A stretch of DNA of 64,000 nt from positions 81,886-145,885 of the forward strand of contig JANQWC010000005.1 in NCBI GenBank assembly GCA_030730025.1, in the 5' to 3' direction. The notes under the pieces are model-generated. The model had not been told where the DNA came from and ran no database searches. It saw only the letters and a program-made list of their open reading frames with translations. The DNA is from Crocinitomicaceae bacterium. Its GTDB lineage: Bacteria; Bacteroidota; Bacteroidia; Flavobacteriales_D; Crocinitomicaceae. Position numbers and translations under genes: made by a program. The first letter of the stretch is position 1. Each line of letters starts with the position of its first letter. This document shows positions 50,480-59,278 of the stretch, piece by piece.

Positions 50480-51454
50480 TTATGGCTTGACGAAGCGAAA
50501 GGATTGTTGCTGACCCTTAGTTGTGGTGACGTGAACGAGATACAACCCACTGTTTAAGTGATCGAGTGGAATGGTGGTGACGGCAAGTTGCGCTTCGAGC
50601 GCGCGTATTTTTTGACCGGTATTGGAAAACACTTGATAGTTTTCAATGATTTGATTTTGAAGACCTTGTATGGTGATTTCCGTAGCAGATTGTTTCCAAG
50701 AAATCAGCGCAGAATTGTGGGTAGCGAGATTTGCAGCTGCGTCTAGGGTAAATACTTCTTGGGTGTTTACATTTTGCATCACACTTTGGTTGAGGCCGCT
50801 TTCTCCGTGGAGAACCCCCACACTTGAGAGTGGCATTTGGTTGAGCCAGCGGTCGATGTGGCAATTGTAATAGAGGTCGGTTTGGGATCCTGTTGTGGTT
50901 TGTATGGTGGGCAGCGTAACACCTTGTTGGTTGTTGTTGCCGAGGTTGTGTAATTCAAAGTACGCGTTTGGAACGCCGTCGTTGTTGCTATCGGCCTTTC
51001 CGCCTGTGATCATGTGCATATAGCCAAAAGACCAACCCCAATACATGGAAGGACTTTGAAAACTGAGCGGGTGTGTTTCGGGGTAGGTAGAAATGTCTTG
51101 GGCGAGTGTGCCGGATTGGGTGTTGTAGCGTTTGGGTACGCCAATGGTAAAATTGATGGAGTCGATTTGTTCGATAGCGAGATAGCCAAGGTAAAGGCTG
51201 TGTTGTGTGGGCGTCACGAGCCAAATGGAAGTTGGAAGGTTGGTTTGCTGACCGTTGTCGTGGAAAATAATGACATCGGAGAGGTAATAATTGAAATCTT
51301 GGATTTGCACAGCGATACCATCATTGCCAACAAATGTTTGGTTCAGTGCAAACGGTTGATTGACAAAAAGCGGTTCTAGGTGCAAGAAAACATTCTTCTG
51401 AGACCTCGCAAAAATGGAAGTCAGGACCATCAAGGACAACAAGTAGATTTTCAT
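50480..51454 (-). CDS. MbnP-like copper-binding-family protein with T9SS type A sorting domain
   Basis: A 324-residue protein: signal peptide (residues 1-18), an MbnP-type beta domain (about 20-225) with FNYYLSDVIIFHDNG, MYWGWSFGYMHM and LYYNCHIDRWLNQ, and a C-terminal type IX (type A) sorting domain (about 250-324) with NYQVFSNTGQKI and LDHLNSGLYLVHVTT. MbnP family proteins bind copper; in methanobactin loci the MbnH diheme enzyme modifies a Trp in MbnP to kynurenine. The two Trp in MYWGWS are candidates. It lies between a methyltransferase (4-base overlap) and the diheme peroxidase. The sorting domain implies export to the cell surface. Confidence 0.8.
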   Translation of the reverse strand: MKIYLLSLMVLTSIFARSQKNVFLHLEPLFVNQPFALNQTFVGNDGIAVQIQDFNYYLSDVIIFHDNGQQTNLPTSIWLVTPTQHSLYLGYLAIEQIDSINFTIGVPKRYNTQSGTLAQDISTYPETHPLSFQSPSMYWGWSFGYMHMITGGKADSNNDGVPNAYFELHNLGNNNQQGVTLPTIQTTTGSQTDLYYNCHIDRWLNQMPLSSVGVLHGESGLNQSVMQNVNTQEVFTLDAAANLATHNSALISWKQSATEITIQGLQNQIIENYQVFSNTGQKIRALEAQLAVTTIPLDHLNSGLYLVHVTTTKGQQQSFRFVKP

Positions 51455-52230
51455 GAGACGGGCTTTTTAAAAATGTAGAGCACTTCTTCTTTCATGAGGC
51501 GAAAACGTTCAATTTCGGCTGTGCTATAGTGCGCAGCGAAATCAAAAACATGTGTTTGAAAACCCACTTTTTCGAGGTAAGTAGGGTAATCTTTGCCAAA
51601 TAAGCGCACGTGGTCTTTTTGCCAATAATGTTTTTCGCGGTCTGCTTCGCTGACAATTGAAGGATCTTCATAGGTGGTGTCGCGGGAGAAATCTTGAGGA
51701 ACTTGCATAATGGCCCAGCCACCTGGCTTCATGACCCTGAAAAGTTCAGACATACACTGAATAGGGTCTTGGACGTGTTCCATGACGTGATTGCAAAAAA
51801 CGACATCGAAACGGTCGTTTTCAAGCGGAATTTGGTGGAGGTCAAAGTGGAGATCTGCAATAGGTGAAACCAAATCAGCAGTGAGGTAGTTGAGGTTTTT
51901 TTGCGCCTTGAAACGGTCTAAAAAGCACTGCTCTGGGGCCATGTGCAATACGGAAAGATCTTGTTGTGTAAAGAATGTACTGTGGTTTTTGAGGTAGAGC
52001 CACATGAGGCGATGGCGCTCGAGGGTGAGGTCATAGGGGCAAAGCACGTTGTCGCGGTGAGCGACATCCGAACCGTAAGAAAGAAACTTAGAGAAGGATT
52101 TGTCGCAGACAGGGCAATGTACGTTGTTGCCTTTGTAAAGTGTAGGCGCTATCAATCTGAAAATATAGCTCAGGCGAATGAGTAGCGGACGCGGTAAAGT
52201 ATTGAGGAGGTATTTATAAAGTTTCTTCAC
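51451..52230 (-). CDS. SAM-dependent methyltransferase with N-terminal Cys-rich segment
   Basis: A 259-residue class I methyltransferase. Residues 35-75 hold a zinc-type Cys cluster (CPVCDKSF ... NVLCPYDLTLERHRL). SAM-binding and catalytic region follows: SVLHMAPEQCFLDRF, DVVFCNHVMEHVQDPIQCM and FRVMKPGGWAIMQVP. The substrate is unknown; relatives with this Cys cluster are often in glycan or surface-structure loci. It starts with GTG; a TAACTTTG element ends four bases before it. It heads an operon with MbnP and the diheme peroxidase. Confidence 0.85.
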   Translation of the reverse strand: MKKLYKYLLNTLPRPLLIRLSYIFRLIAPTLYKGNNVHCPVCDKSFSKFLSYGSDVAHRDNVLCPYDLTLERHRLMWLYLKNHSTFFTQQDLSVLHMAPEQCFLDRFKAQKNLNYLTADLVSPIADLHFDLHQIPLENDRFDVVFCNHVMEHVQDPIQCMSELFRVMKPGGWAIMQVPQDFSRDTTYEDPSIVSEADREKHYWQKDHVRLFGKDYPTYLEKVGFQTHVFDFAAHYSTAEIERFRLMKEEVLYIFKKPVS

Positions 52231-52234
52231 TTTT

Positions 52235-52242
52235 CAAAGTTA
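52235..52242 (-). promoter_or_regulatory. -7 promoter element of the methyltransferase-MbnP-peroxidase operon
   Basis: Minus strand TAACTTTG, a perfect TAnnTTTG, ends four bases before the GTG start at 52230. Confidence 0.5.
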
Positions 52243-52265
52243 ACCTTTTCAATAGAGAATATCGC

Positions 52266-52273
52266 TAATTTTG
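52266..52273 (+). promoter_or_regulatory. -7 promoter element of the S9 peptidase gene
   Basis: TAATTTTG, a perfect TAnnTTTG, 14 bases before the ATG at 52288. Confidence 0.5.
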
Positions 52274-52287
52274 CTAGAAATCCTGTC

Positions 52288-54378
52288 ATGAAACTGCTGC
52301 TCATTTTTACAAGTCTCCTTTTGATTATGCAAGACCAAATCATTGCCCAAGAACCAGTTGCACCGCGCAAAGACCAAATTTTGGAAAAACATGGCCACCA
52401 GCGCCAAGATCCATACTACTGGCTGCGCGAGCGCGACACCCAGCCTGTTTTGGATTATTTGCAAGCAGAGAACACCTATGCAGCGGCGTATTTCAAAGCT
52501 TTAGATCCGTTGGTCACTTCACTTCTAGACGAATTTGAGCAGCGCATAGACCCAAATGAAACCAGTTCGCCATATGTGATCAATGGTTATCAGTACCAAT
52601 CGCGCAATATTGAAGGTCAAGATTACCAGCAAATTTTTCGCTATGAATTGGATGGTAAAGCAGTGCTGTTTTTTGACGAAAACGAACGCGCTAAGGGCAA
52701 ATCTTTTTATGAATTGGCCAGCTGGGCACCTTCTCCAAACAATCAAATTTTAGCGGTTTGCGAAGATTTCAAAGGGCGTAGAAAATACGAAATACGCTTT
52801 CGTCAGAACGGCAAATACCTCAAGGATATCCTGACTGAAACAAGCGGAAGTATGGTTTGGGCCAAAGACAACAAAACGGTTTATTACACCAAAAAAGACC
52901 CAGAAACACTCCGAGAGTATTTAGTGTATCGCCATCAAATTGGCACGCCACAAAGTGCAGATGAGCTCATTTACGAAGAAAAAGACGACAAATTCAGCGT
53001 AGGCATTGGCAAAACCCTCACCAACGCCTATATCCTAATTTATAGTTACAGCTCAACCACCTCTGAGATCCAAGTAATAGATGCCTCGTCGGCCAAAGCA
53101 TTGCCAAAAGTTTTTTTAGCCAGAAAAGCAGGTCATATCTATGAAGTAGAGCACCACGAAACAGGTTTTTACATTTTGAGCAATGACAACGCCGTCAATA
53201 ATCGGATTTTATTTTCAAAAGACATTCCAAAAGATATTTCTTCATGCCAAGAGGTTGTCAAACACAATCCGAAAGTTTTAATTGAAGGTTTAAGTGTTTT
53301 CAAAAGGCATTTACTCATTGAAGAAAGAGACAACGGGCTTTTGAAATTGAAATTGAAAAATGTGGCCGATGGCCAAGAAAAGTACATAGATGTGGATGGC
53401 GAAACCTATTATTTGGGGCTGGCTACCAATGACGACTACGCGGCTTCAAAAATCTTTTACGTTTTCAATTCCATGACCACGCCTGCAAGGGTTTACACCT
53501 ATGACTTGCAAACCAACCAGCGTGAAGTATTTTTTGAAAAGAAACTCAGAGACCCCCAATTTAACCCTGAAAACTATGTGTCTGAGCGCGTTTGGGCCAC
53601 GGCCAACGATGGCACGCAAATTCCGGTGAGTATTGTCTACAAAAAGGGAACGGTTTTGGCCAAAGCGCCTTTGTTGCTCTACGGCTATGGTTCATATGGC
53701 TACACGATTCCCGATATTTTCAGCCCGACCAGAGTTTCTTTGCTCGATCGCGGTTTTGTGTTTGCTACTGCACACATTAGGGGCTGTAAGTATTTAGGTG
53801 AAGAGTGGTACCAAGACGGCAAGTTTGACAAGAAGATCAATACGTTTACCGATTTCATCAATGCCGCAGAGTTCCTAGGCCACATGGGCTATTGCGACCC
53901 TGCACGCATTTATGCCAACGGAGGCAGTGCGGGTGGCTTGTTGATGGGCGCCATTGCCAACATGGCGCCGTATTTATTCAAAGGCATTGTTTCGGAAGTG
54001 CCGTTTGTCGATGTCGTGACCACCATGCTCGATGAATCTATTCCGCTCACTACCGGTGAATACGAAGAATGGGGCAATCCAATCGACCCGCATTACTACT
54101 ATTACTTGCTCAAATATTCACCATACGACAACTTACATGCAATGGATTATCCAGCCATGTACGTCACGTCTGGCTACCATGACTCACAAGTGCAATACTG
54201 GGAGCCCGCCAAATATGTGGCCAAACTCCGAACCCTGCGCACCAACAACGCACCGCTCATTTTTGAGTGCAACATGGACGCGGGCCATGGCGGTGGTTCT
54301 GGCCGCAGTATAGAGCGCCTCGAGCGCGCCAAGATGTATGCATTTATTTTAGGGCTTGAGCAGGGCATTACGCATTAG
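52288..54378 (+). CDS. Prolyl-oligopeptidase family serine peptidase (S9A, oligopeptidase B-like)
   Basis: A 696-residue secreted peptidase with signal peptide (residues 1-20). An N-terminal beta-propeller (about 75-410) gates a C-terminal alpha/beta-hydrolase domain. The start DPYYWLRERDTQPVLDYLQA is the S9A hallmark. Catalytic Ser is in YANGGSAGGLLMG, Asp in SGYHDSQVQYWEPAKY and His in DAGHGGGSGR. It cuts short peptides, probably after basic residues (oligopeptidase B) or Pro; sequence does not decide. The next gene starts inside its last 23 bases. Confidence 0.9.
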   Translation: MKLLLIFTSLLLIMQDQIIAQEPVAPRKDQILEKHGHQRQDPYYWLRERDTQPVLDYLQAENTYAAAYFKALDPLVTSLLDEFEQRIDPNETSSPYVINGYQYQSRNIEGQDYQQIFRYELDGKAVLFFDENERAKGKSFYELASWAPSPNNQILAVCEDFKGRRKYEIRFRQNGKYLKDILTETSGSMVWAKDNKTVYYTKKDPETLREYLVYRHQIGTPQSADELIYEEKDDKFSVGIGKTLTNAYILIYSYSSTTSEIQVIDASSAKALPKVFLARKAGHIYEVEHHETGFYILSNDNAVNNRILFSKDIPKDISSCQEVVKHNPKVLIEGLSVFKRHLLIEERDNGLLKLKLKNVADGQEKYIDVDGETYYLGLATNDDYAASKIFYVFNSMTTPARVYTYDLQTNQREVFFEKKLRDPQFNPENYVSERVWATANDGTQIPVSIVYKKGTVLAKAPLLLYGYGSYGYTIPDIFSPTRVSLLDRGFVFATAHIRGCKYLGEEWYQDGKFDKKINTFTDFINAAEFLGHMGYCDPARIYANGGSAGGLLMGAIANMAPYLFKGIVSEVPFVDVVTTMLDESIPLTTGEYEEWGNPIDPHYYYYLLKYSPYDNLHAMDYPAMYVTSGYHDSQVQYWEPAKYVAKLRTLRTNNAPLIFECNMDAGHGGGSGRSIERLERAKMYAFILGLEQGITH

Positions 54379-55297
54379 TATTGGGTTGCTATGTTGGGCT
54401 TTTTCATTAAATGCCCAAACGCAGGCTTTAGAGAGTTTTCGCCACCGCCCCATTATGTACGCCGATTTGGGTTACAACGTCAATCCCTTTCGGATCGCCT
54501 ACCCTTCTGGATCACAAACCACAACCCTTGCCTACAAGAACAATTTCAGTCCGTTTTTAGGGCTCGGCTTTGCTTACAAATGGTTTCATTTGCGTTTGGG
54601 CTTCCCCGTCATTGGCAACCTGCGCCCAAACAACAAATTTGGCAAAACCACCCAATACAACTTTGCTTATGATTTTACGTATAAGCGCGTCTGGTATGAT
54701 TTAGAGTTCAAATCGACTTTTGGTTATGCCCTTAAACAACCTAAAGTCATTTTGCCCGATGCCTATTCCGTTAATGTCATGACCAACGCTTGGTATTTTG
54801 GCAATCCTGATTTTCAAATCAATGGGCTATTGGGTAAAGGCGCGCATTATACCCAACAAATCCTGACTTGGTATGTCAAAGGAAGCATGAATTACTTTGG
54901 TTCGGGTAACCGAGGCGAAGCCTTGATCCCGAATAGTTTACAAATTCCGCAACAAGCCCTGACCACCATCACAAGGCTACAGGCCTTTGATTTTGGCGCT
55001 ACGCCAGGTGTGGCTTATGTCAATCGCAAAAAGAATTGGCAAATTGGCGGTTGGGCTGGCGTAGGGCCGGTTGTACAATTTAAGGAATATCAAACCGAAG
55101 CGTTTTCTCAAATCAGAATGGGCTTGGCTCCTCGTTTTGACCTTCGGCTCATGGGCGGTTATTCTTCAGGTGAAAAGTTCTTTTTTATCGTAACCGATTT
55201 TGACAACAAGAGCATTCGCTTCGACGACTTCCGTTACCGCCAAGTTTATTTTGCCCTCAAATTTGTGGCGGGTTACCGTTTCAAAGAGAAAGAATAA
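54356..55297 (+). CDS. DUF4421 family outer-membrane protein
   Basis: A 313-residue protein with signal peptide (MSRALRISIGLLCWAFSLNA) starting at TTG 54356, which overlaps the S9 gene by 23 bases. The mature part is beta-rich with regularly spaced aromatic residues, GYNVNPFRIAY near 39, AYKWFHLRLGFPV near 73 and a C-terminal strand VYFALKFVAGYRF typical of outer-membrane barrels. The pattern matches DUF4421 of Bacteroidota. Function unknown. TTG start is uncertain, but no ATG gives a signal peptide. Confidence 0.75.
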   Translation: MSRALRISIGLLCWAFSLNAQTQALESFRHRPIMYADLGYNVNPFRIAYPSGSQTTTLAYKNNFSPFLGLGFAYKWFHLRLGFPVIGNLRPNNKFGKTTQYNFAYDFTYKRVWYDLEFKSTFGYALKQPKVILPDAYSVNVMTNAWYFGNPDFQINGLLGKGAHYTQQILTWYVKGSMNYFGSGNRGEALIPNSLQIPQQALTTITRLQAFDFGATPGVAYVNRKKNWQIGGWAGVGPVVQFKEYQTEAFSQIRMGLAPRFDLRLMGGYSSGEKFFFIVTDFDNKSIRFDDFRYRQVYFALKFVAGYRFKEKE

Positions 55298-55304
55298 ATT
55301 TCGC

Positions 55305-56546
55305 CTAATTAAAAGGGAAATGCGAAATGGTTTGCGCGCCGTAACGAATGCGCAATTCGATGTTTTTTGGCGCGTCTTTTAATTGAATAGAGATGTCCTT
55401 GCCCAACAAGGTATTTCCCCGATTTTTGGAGATTTGAGTTACGTATCCGGAGCATTCTACGCCGTTTAGCCAAGTGCTGATCTGAACTTCACCTACGCCA
55501 TTGACCTGAACCAAGTAATCGTTTTCAGAAACGGGAATAAGGCTTACAAAACCCTGCTCTTTTTGCAGTTCTTTTTTAGGGTAAATAAGCGGCACTTTCT
55601 TTTTGAGCACTTCCTTTTTGGTGGGAATCCAACCATGATCCTCTAGGTCTACTTGAGGATATCCTGTCATTTTTTTGGCCGCGTTTGGCTCCAATTTCCA
55701 AACCCTGACGTAGTCTACTTGGTAGTCAGCCGGAAAAACCGTTTGGGCGTCGGGCCCAGGGTTGAAGGGATAATTGTCGCGAGCTACCGCTAAATTGACA
55801 ATGACGTTCATGGGCGTAGAAAAATCGCCATCAAAATGCGAAACGGGTACACCATTCACAAAATACGTAAGTGAATTCGGCAACCAAACGCCTGAATAAA
55901 TAATGGTGTCATTCACGATGGGCGTTTTCATTTTGACCCAGCCACCCCAGTCTTTTTTGAGACCGATATTGTTTTTAACAAAATCTTTGCGCTCGGGCAA
56001 GTGGATATCTACATGCACGTCGTTGCTGCGCTCGCCCTTACATTCCATAATATCGATTTCATCCTTGCCATTCTGACCAAAAAGCCAAAATGCAGGCCAC
56101 AATCCTTTGCCTTTTGGCACCACGGCACGGCATTCAAAGTAGCCATAACGAAAGGTATCGACACTCCAAATGCAGGAGGTGAGGTAATCGAGGTATACGG
56201 AGTCGTTTTTGATGTTCAGACCCAGTTCTTTGGCTTGTTGTTGGTTGATCATCCAGTTGGGCACTGCAGTTTTTTGCTTCAATTCTTTGGCACCTAAATG
56301 CAGCCAGCCATCTTTTTGAGAGAGCATTTCGGGAACAGCCCATTGGCTTTGATCTAGCAACAAACCTCCCCAAGGATAGCGCGGGTACCATTTATTGACA
56401 TCCACACTCGGCGCACTGAATTCATCGCCAAAATGGTAGTGCCATTGCAGCACGGTATCTGTCTTGAATTGAAAAAGTGCGGGCTGAAGTTGTGCTTGTA
56501 CCACAAAATTCAGTAGCAGAAAAAAGGTGAGTAGCGCCTTCATCAA
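55305..56546 (-). CDS. Glycoside hydrolase family 16 protein
   Basis: A 413-residue secreted enzyme with signal peptide (residues 1-18) and a GH16 domain to about residue 280. The catalytic motif is GKDEIDIMECKG (E-x-D-x-x-E), preceded by YGYFECRAVVPKGKGLWPAFW, the substrate-groove region. GH16 enzymes cut beta-1,3 or beta-1,4 glucans and galactans such as laminarin, agar or porphyran. Two small beta segments (about 300-413) follow without a recognisable carbohydrate-binding module or T9SS domain. It shares its start with the stop of the ALDH gene, so they form an operon. Confidence 0.88.
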   Translation of the reverse strand: MMKALLTFFLLLNFVVQAQLQPALFQFKTDTVLQWHYHFGDEFSAPSVDVNKWYPRYPWGGLLLDQSQWAVPEMLSQKDGWLHLGAKELKQKTAVPNWMINQQQAKELGLNIKNDSVYLDYLTSCIWSVDTFRYGYFECRAVVPKGKGLWPAFWLFGQNGKDEIDIMECKGERSNDVHVDIHLPERKDFVKNNIGLKKDWGGWVKMKTPIVNDTIIYSGVWLPNSLTYFVNGVPVSHFDGDFSTPMNVIVNLAVARDNYPFNPGPDAQTVFPADYQVDYVRVWKLEPNAAKKMTGYPQVDLEDHGWIPTKKEVLKKKVPLIYPKKELQKEQGFVSLIPVSENDYLVQVNGVGEVQISTWLNGVECSGYVTQISKNRGNTLLGKDISIQLKDAPKNIELRIRYGAQTISHFPFN

Positions 56547-57985
56547 TATTTGATAAACACATTTTTGGCTTCGGTAAAGAAGCGCAGGGCTTCCCAGCCG
56601 CCTTCTCTTCCTACTCCCGATGCTTTGACACCGCCAAATGGCGTGCGCAAATCCCGCACCAGCCAGGCATTAACCCAAACAATTCCGGCCTGTACTTGGT
56701 CAGCCACGCGGTGCGCGCGCTTGAGGTCGGAGGTCCAGACGGTGGCTGCGAGTCCGTATTGGGTGGAGTTGGCCATGGTGAGTACTTCTTCTTCGGTGTC
56801 AAAAGGTGTGATGGTCACTACTGGTCCGAAAATTTCTTCTTGATTGGTGCGGCAGTTGTAGTGCAAACCTTCAATGATGGTGGGTTCAATATAATAACCT
56901 TCGGCGTAGGCGCCGTCTAAAACTTTACGCTTGCCGCCACAAAGAATGGTGCCGCCTTCTTCTTTGGCCAACTCAATGTAGCTCAAGATTTTTTCCATGT
57001 GTGGTTTGGATACAACTGCGCCCATTTTTGCTTCGGGGTCAGTAGGGAAGGAGACTTTATTTTTGGCCATAGCGGCAACAAACGCTTCCTTGAATTGCTC
57101 GTAAATAGGTCTTTCGATAAAGATGCGCGAGCCGCACAAACAAATCTGGCCTTGGTTGGCAAATGAGGAGCGTATGGTGGTGCTGAGTGCGTCTTTGAAA
57201 TCGCAGTCGGCAAAGATGATATTCGGGTTCTTGCCACCGAGTTCTAACGATAATTTCTTGAACATGGGCCCGGCTGTTTGCGCGATGTATTCGCCAGTTT
57301 TGGTGCCGCCAGTAAAAGAAATAGCTTTAATTTTTGGGTGCTTCACAATAGCGTCGCCTACGCTAGGGCCACTGCCGTGCAAAATATTGAGTACGCCGTC
57401 GGGCATTCCAGCTTCTTTGGCAATTTTGCCGAGCATGTAGGCGGTGTAAGGCGTTACTTCTGATGGTTTGGCCACCACGCAATTGCCAGCTGCTAAAGCA
57501 GGCGCAATTTTCCAGGAGAAAAGATAGAGCGGAAGGTTCCAAGGAGAAATACAGCCCACCACGCCAATTGGTTTGCGGGTTGTGTAGTTGAGGCCAACAC
57601 CTTCCATATGATGCGATTCTGAGGCAAAATGCTCAATTGCGGTCGCAAAGAAATGAAAATTGGATACCGCTCTTGGGATATCCACATGTTGGGCCAGGCT
57701 CAAGGGCTTGCCGTTGTCTTTTGATTCTGCTGCTACAAAAGCGTCCATATTGGCTTCAATGCCTTCAGACAACTTGCGCAACACTGCCGCCCGTCCTTCT
57801 ATGCCCATCGTAGACCACACTGGGAATGCCGCTTGCGCTGCCAAGACAGCTTGCTCGACGTCGTGGGCGTCAGAATCTGGGATCAAAGAATAGACTTGAC
57901 CAGTGGCTGGTTCGTAGTTGTCTAGGTAGCGGCCATTGCTCGGTGCGACGTATTGGCCGTTGATGAAATTGCTCAATTTTTCCAT
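56543..57985 (-). CDS. Aldehyde dehydrogenase (ALDH8 / 2-aminomuconate semialdehyde dehydrogenase-like)
   Basis: A 480-residue NAD-dependent aldehyde dehydrogenase. The start MEKLSNFINGQYVAPSNGRY, LELGGKNPNIIFADCD (general base Glu), FANQGQICLCGSRIFIERPI (nucleophile Cys) and EIFGPVVTITPF are visible. It most resembles the ALDH8 / 2-hydroxy- or 2-aminomuconate semialdehyde group; other enzymes of tryptophan or catechol breakdown are not nearby, so the substrate stays open. ATG at 57985 lies 6 bases after a TACCTTTG element. Operon with GH16. Confidence 0.88.
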   Translation of the reverse strand: MEKLSNFINGQYVAPSNGRYLDNYEPATGQVYSLIPDSDAHDVEQAVLAAQAAFPVWSTMGIEGRAAVLRKLSEGIEANMDAFVAAESKDNGKPLSLAQHVDIPRAVSNFHFFATAIEHFASESHHMEGVGLNYTTRKPIGVVGCISPWNLPLYLFSWKIAPALAAGNCVVAKPSEVTPYTAYMLGKIAKEAGMPDGVLNILHGSGPSVGDAIVKHPKIKAISFTGGTKTGEYIAQTAGPMFKKLSLELGGKNPNIIFADCDFKDALSTTIRSSFANQGQICLCGSRIFIERPIYEQFKEAFVAAMAKNKVSFPTDPEAKMGAVVSKPHMEKILSYIELAKEEGGTILCGGKRKVLDGAYAEGYYIEPTIIEGLHYNCRTNQEEIFGPVVTITPFDTEEEVLTMANSTQYGLAATVWTSDLKRAHRVADQVQAGIVWVNAWLVRDLRTPFGGVKASGVGREGGWEALRFFTEAKNVFIKY

Positions 57986-57991
57986 ACAACA

Positions 57992-57999
57992 CAAAGGTA
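57992..57999 (-). promoter_or_regulatory. -7 promoter element of the ALDH-GH16 operon
   Basis: Minus strand TACCTTTG, a perfect TAnnTTTG, ending 6 bases before the ATG at 57985; almost no leader. Confidence 0.5.
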
Positions 58000-58022
58000 A
58001 GCATATCAACGAGAGGTTTTGA

Positions 58023-58030
58023 TACCTTTG
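58023..58030 (+). promoter_or_regulatory. -7 promoter element of the pyrophosphohydrolase gene, four bases before the start
   Basis: TACCTTTG, a perfect TAnnTTTG, ends four bases before the ATG at 58035. Confidence 0.5.
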
Positions 58031-58034
58031 TAGC

Positions 58035-58364
58035 ATGGAAATCAAAGAAGCACAAGCTCAAGTTGATCACTGGATCCAAACGCTCGGTGTGCGCTACTTC
58101 AACGAACTCACCAATATGGCCGTCTTAATGGAAGAAGTTGGCGAGCTGGCACGCATCATGTCTAGGCGCTATGGCGAGCAATCTGAGAAAGAGAGCGATA
58201 AAGGCAAAGACCTCGGCGACGAAATGGCCGACATCTTATTTGTATTGTGCTGCCTGGCCAACCAAACCGGTATAGACCTCGATGCCGCCTTAGTCAAAAA
58301 CCTCGAGAAAAAAACCAAAAGAGACGCCACGCGTCATCACGAAAATCCCAAACTGAAGTCCTAA
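58035..58364 (+). CDS. MazG-like nucleotide pyrophosphohydrolase
   Basis: A 109-residue all-helical NTP pyrophosphohydrolase of the MazG/dUTPase type. The metal-binding pattern is MEEVGELARIM (E-x2-E) and then LGDEMADILFVLCCLANQTG (E-x2-D). Members clean the nucleotide pool of non-canonical or excess NTPs. Small single-domain forms are common in Bacteroidota. The stop overlaps the next ATG by one base, so it is co-translated with a helicase-like protein. Confidence 0.88.
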   Translation: MEIKEAQAQVDHWIQTLGVRYFNELTNMAVLMEEVGELARIMSRRYGEQSEKESDKGKDLGDEMADILFVLCCLANQTGIDLDAALVKNLEKKTKRDATRHHENPKLKS

Positions 58365-58909
58365 TGGAAACCATTCAAAAAGCGTTGCAACCGAGCCAGT
58401 ATTTACTGGTTTCTGCCCTACCTGAACAATATCAAATGAAGCTTTGGCCTTTGATAGATGAGGTCATTCCGCAACCCGAAGAAGGCTCGCCAAGGGCTAT
58501 TATTCTGTGCACCAGCGACGCACAAGCCAGAGAAATTCACGCCGAATTTGTCAAGTTGGCCAAACCTAAAGACCTCACCGTAGACCTCGTTGTGGAAAAG
58601 GGCAATAAACTCCAACAGCGCAATGACCTATTTGATGGCACCGAAATCATTGTCGGGACTACGCGTCGCATGGCCGAGCTTTATTTTCAGAACGGTTTCA
58701 ATATTAAAAAACTCAAATTGTTTATCGTCTTAGGCTTAGAAGATCAAATGCGCGCAGGCCATAAAGGATATATTGTTCGCCTCACCGAGAGTTTACCCAA
58801 ATGCAAGGCTTTGTTTTTTACCACTAATCCCGATGAAGAACGCTCTGCGGGTTATTTGGAAGAATTTTTTCCGAACATTCGCATCCTTGAGTTGTCTGAA
58901 GAAGCATGA
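58364..58909 (+). CDS. Degenerate DEAD/DEAH helicase-like single-domain protein
   Basis: A 181-residue protein that looks like the middle of one RecA-like helicase domain: RAIILCTSDAQAREIHAEF resembles motif Ia, GTEIIVGTTRRMAELYFQNG resembles motif Ib and FIVLGLEDQMR takes the place of the DEAD box. The Walker A P-loop (GxGKT) and DEAD residues are missing, so ATP-driven unwinding is unlikely. It may be a binding or regulatory protein. It lies in an operon between a pyrophosphohydrolase and an unknown gene, overlapping both. Confidence 0.65.
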   Translation: METIQKALQPSQYLLVSALPEQYQMKLWPLIDEVIPQPEEGSPRAIILCTSDAQAREIHAEFVKLAKPKDLTVDLVVEKGNKLQQRNDLFDGTEIIVGTTRRMAELYFQNGFNIKKLKLFIVLGLEDQMRAGHKGYIVRLTESLPKCKALFFTTNPDEERSAGYLEEFFPNIRILELSEEA

Positions 58910-59277
58910 GGTCGAATACATCCATAAAACAACTTAGGCCGAGCGTCAGAAAAGAAGCCACTGTATCCACTGAATTGGAATTGTTTCAAAACGACGTTTT
59001 GCGTCCAATACTGAAACTGCAGCATGAACTTTTCCAATTTGAGTGGTTCCAAAACCCTTTATTTAAGGCGATACAATCAATTGAAAACCCGGTATTACAA
59101 CGAACCCAACTCAGCAATTTTTTGTCGAAAAATCCAAATCTAACCAATCGTTATATTGGTATGATCTGCGGCTTGTTTACCAATGAAGAATTTACGTTTT
59201 ATTTGAGCCAAAAATCAGTAGTAGACAAACGCATTAAAGAACTGCTGATTACCCGCTTTCTCTCTTATCAAGCGTAG
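58906..59277 (+). CDS. Unrecognised small helical protein
   Basis: A 123-residue basic, helical protein (for example ELELFQNDVLRPILKLQHEL, NRYIGMICGLFTNEEFTFYL). Bacteroidota homologues are sometimes called glyoxalase, which the sequence does not support. It starts at ATG 58906 overlapping the helicase-like gene by 4 bases (ATGA), so it is the third gene of the operon. Function unknown. Confidence 0.65.
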   Translation: MRSNTSIKQLRPSVRKEATVSTELELFQNDVLRPILKLQHELFQFEWFQNPLFKAIQSIENPVLQRTQLSNFLSKNPNLTNRYIGMICGLFTNEEFTFYLSQKSVVDKRIKELLITRFLSYQA

Positions 59278-59278
59278 T

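Noticed and set aside
55298..55328. Inverted repeat ATTTCGC/GCGAAAT between DUF4421 and GH16
   Set aside because: Seven-base stem with a 17-base loop and no T-run; too weak for a terminator.
58906..59277. Glyoxalase annotation
   Set aside because: The protein is helical and lacks the beta-alpha-beta-beta-beta metal-binding fold residues of glyoxalases.
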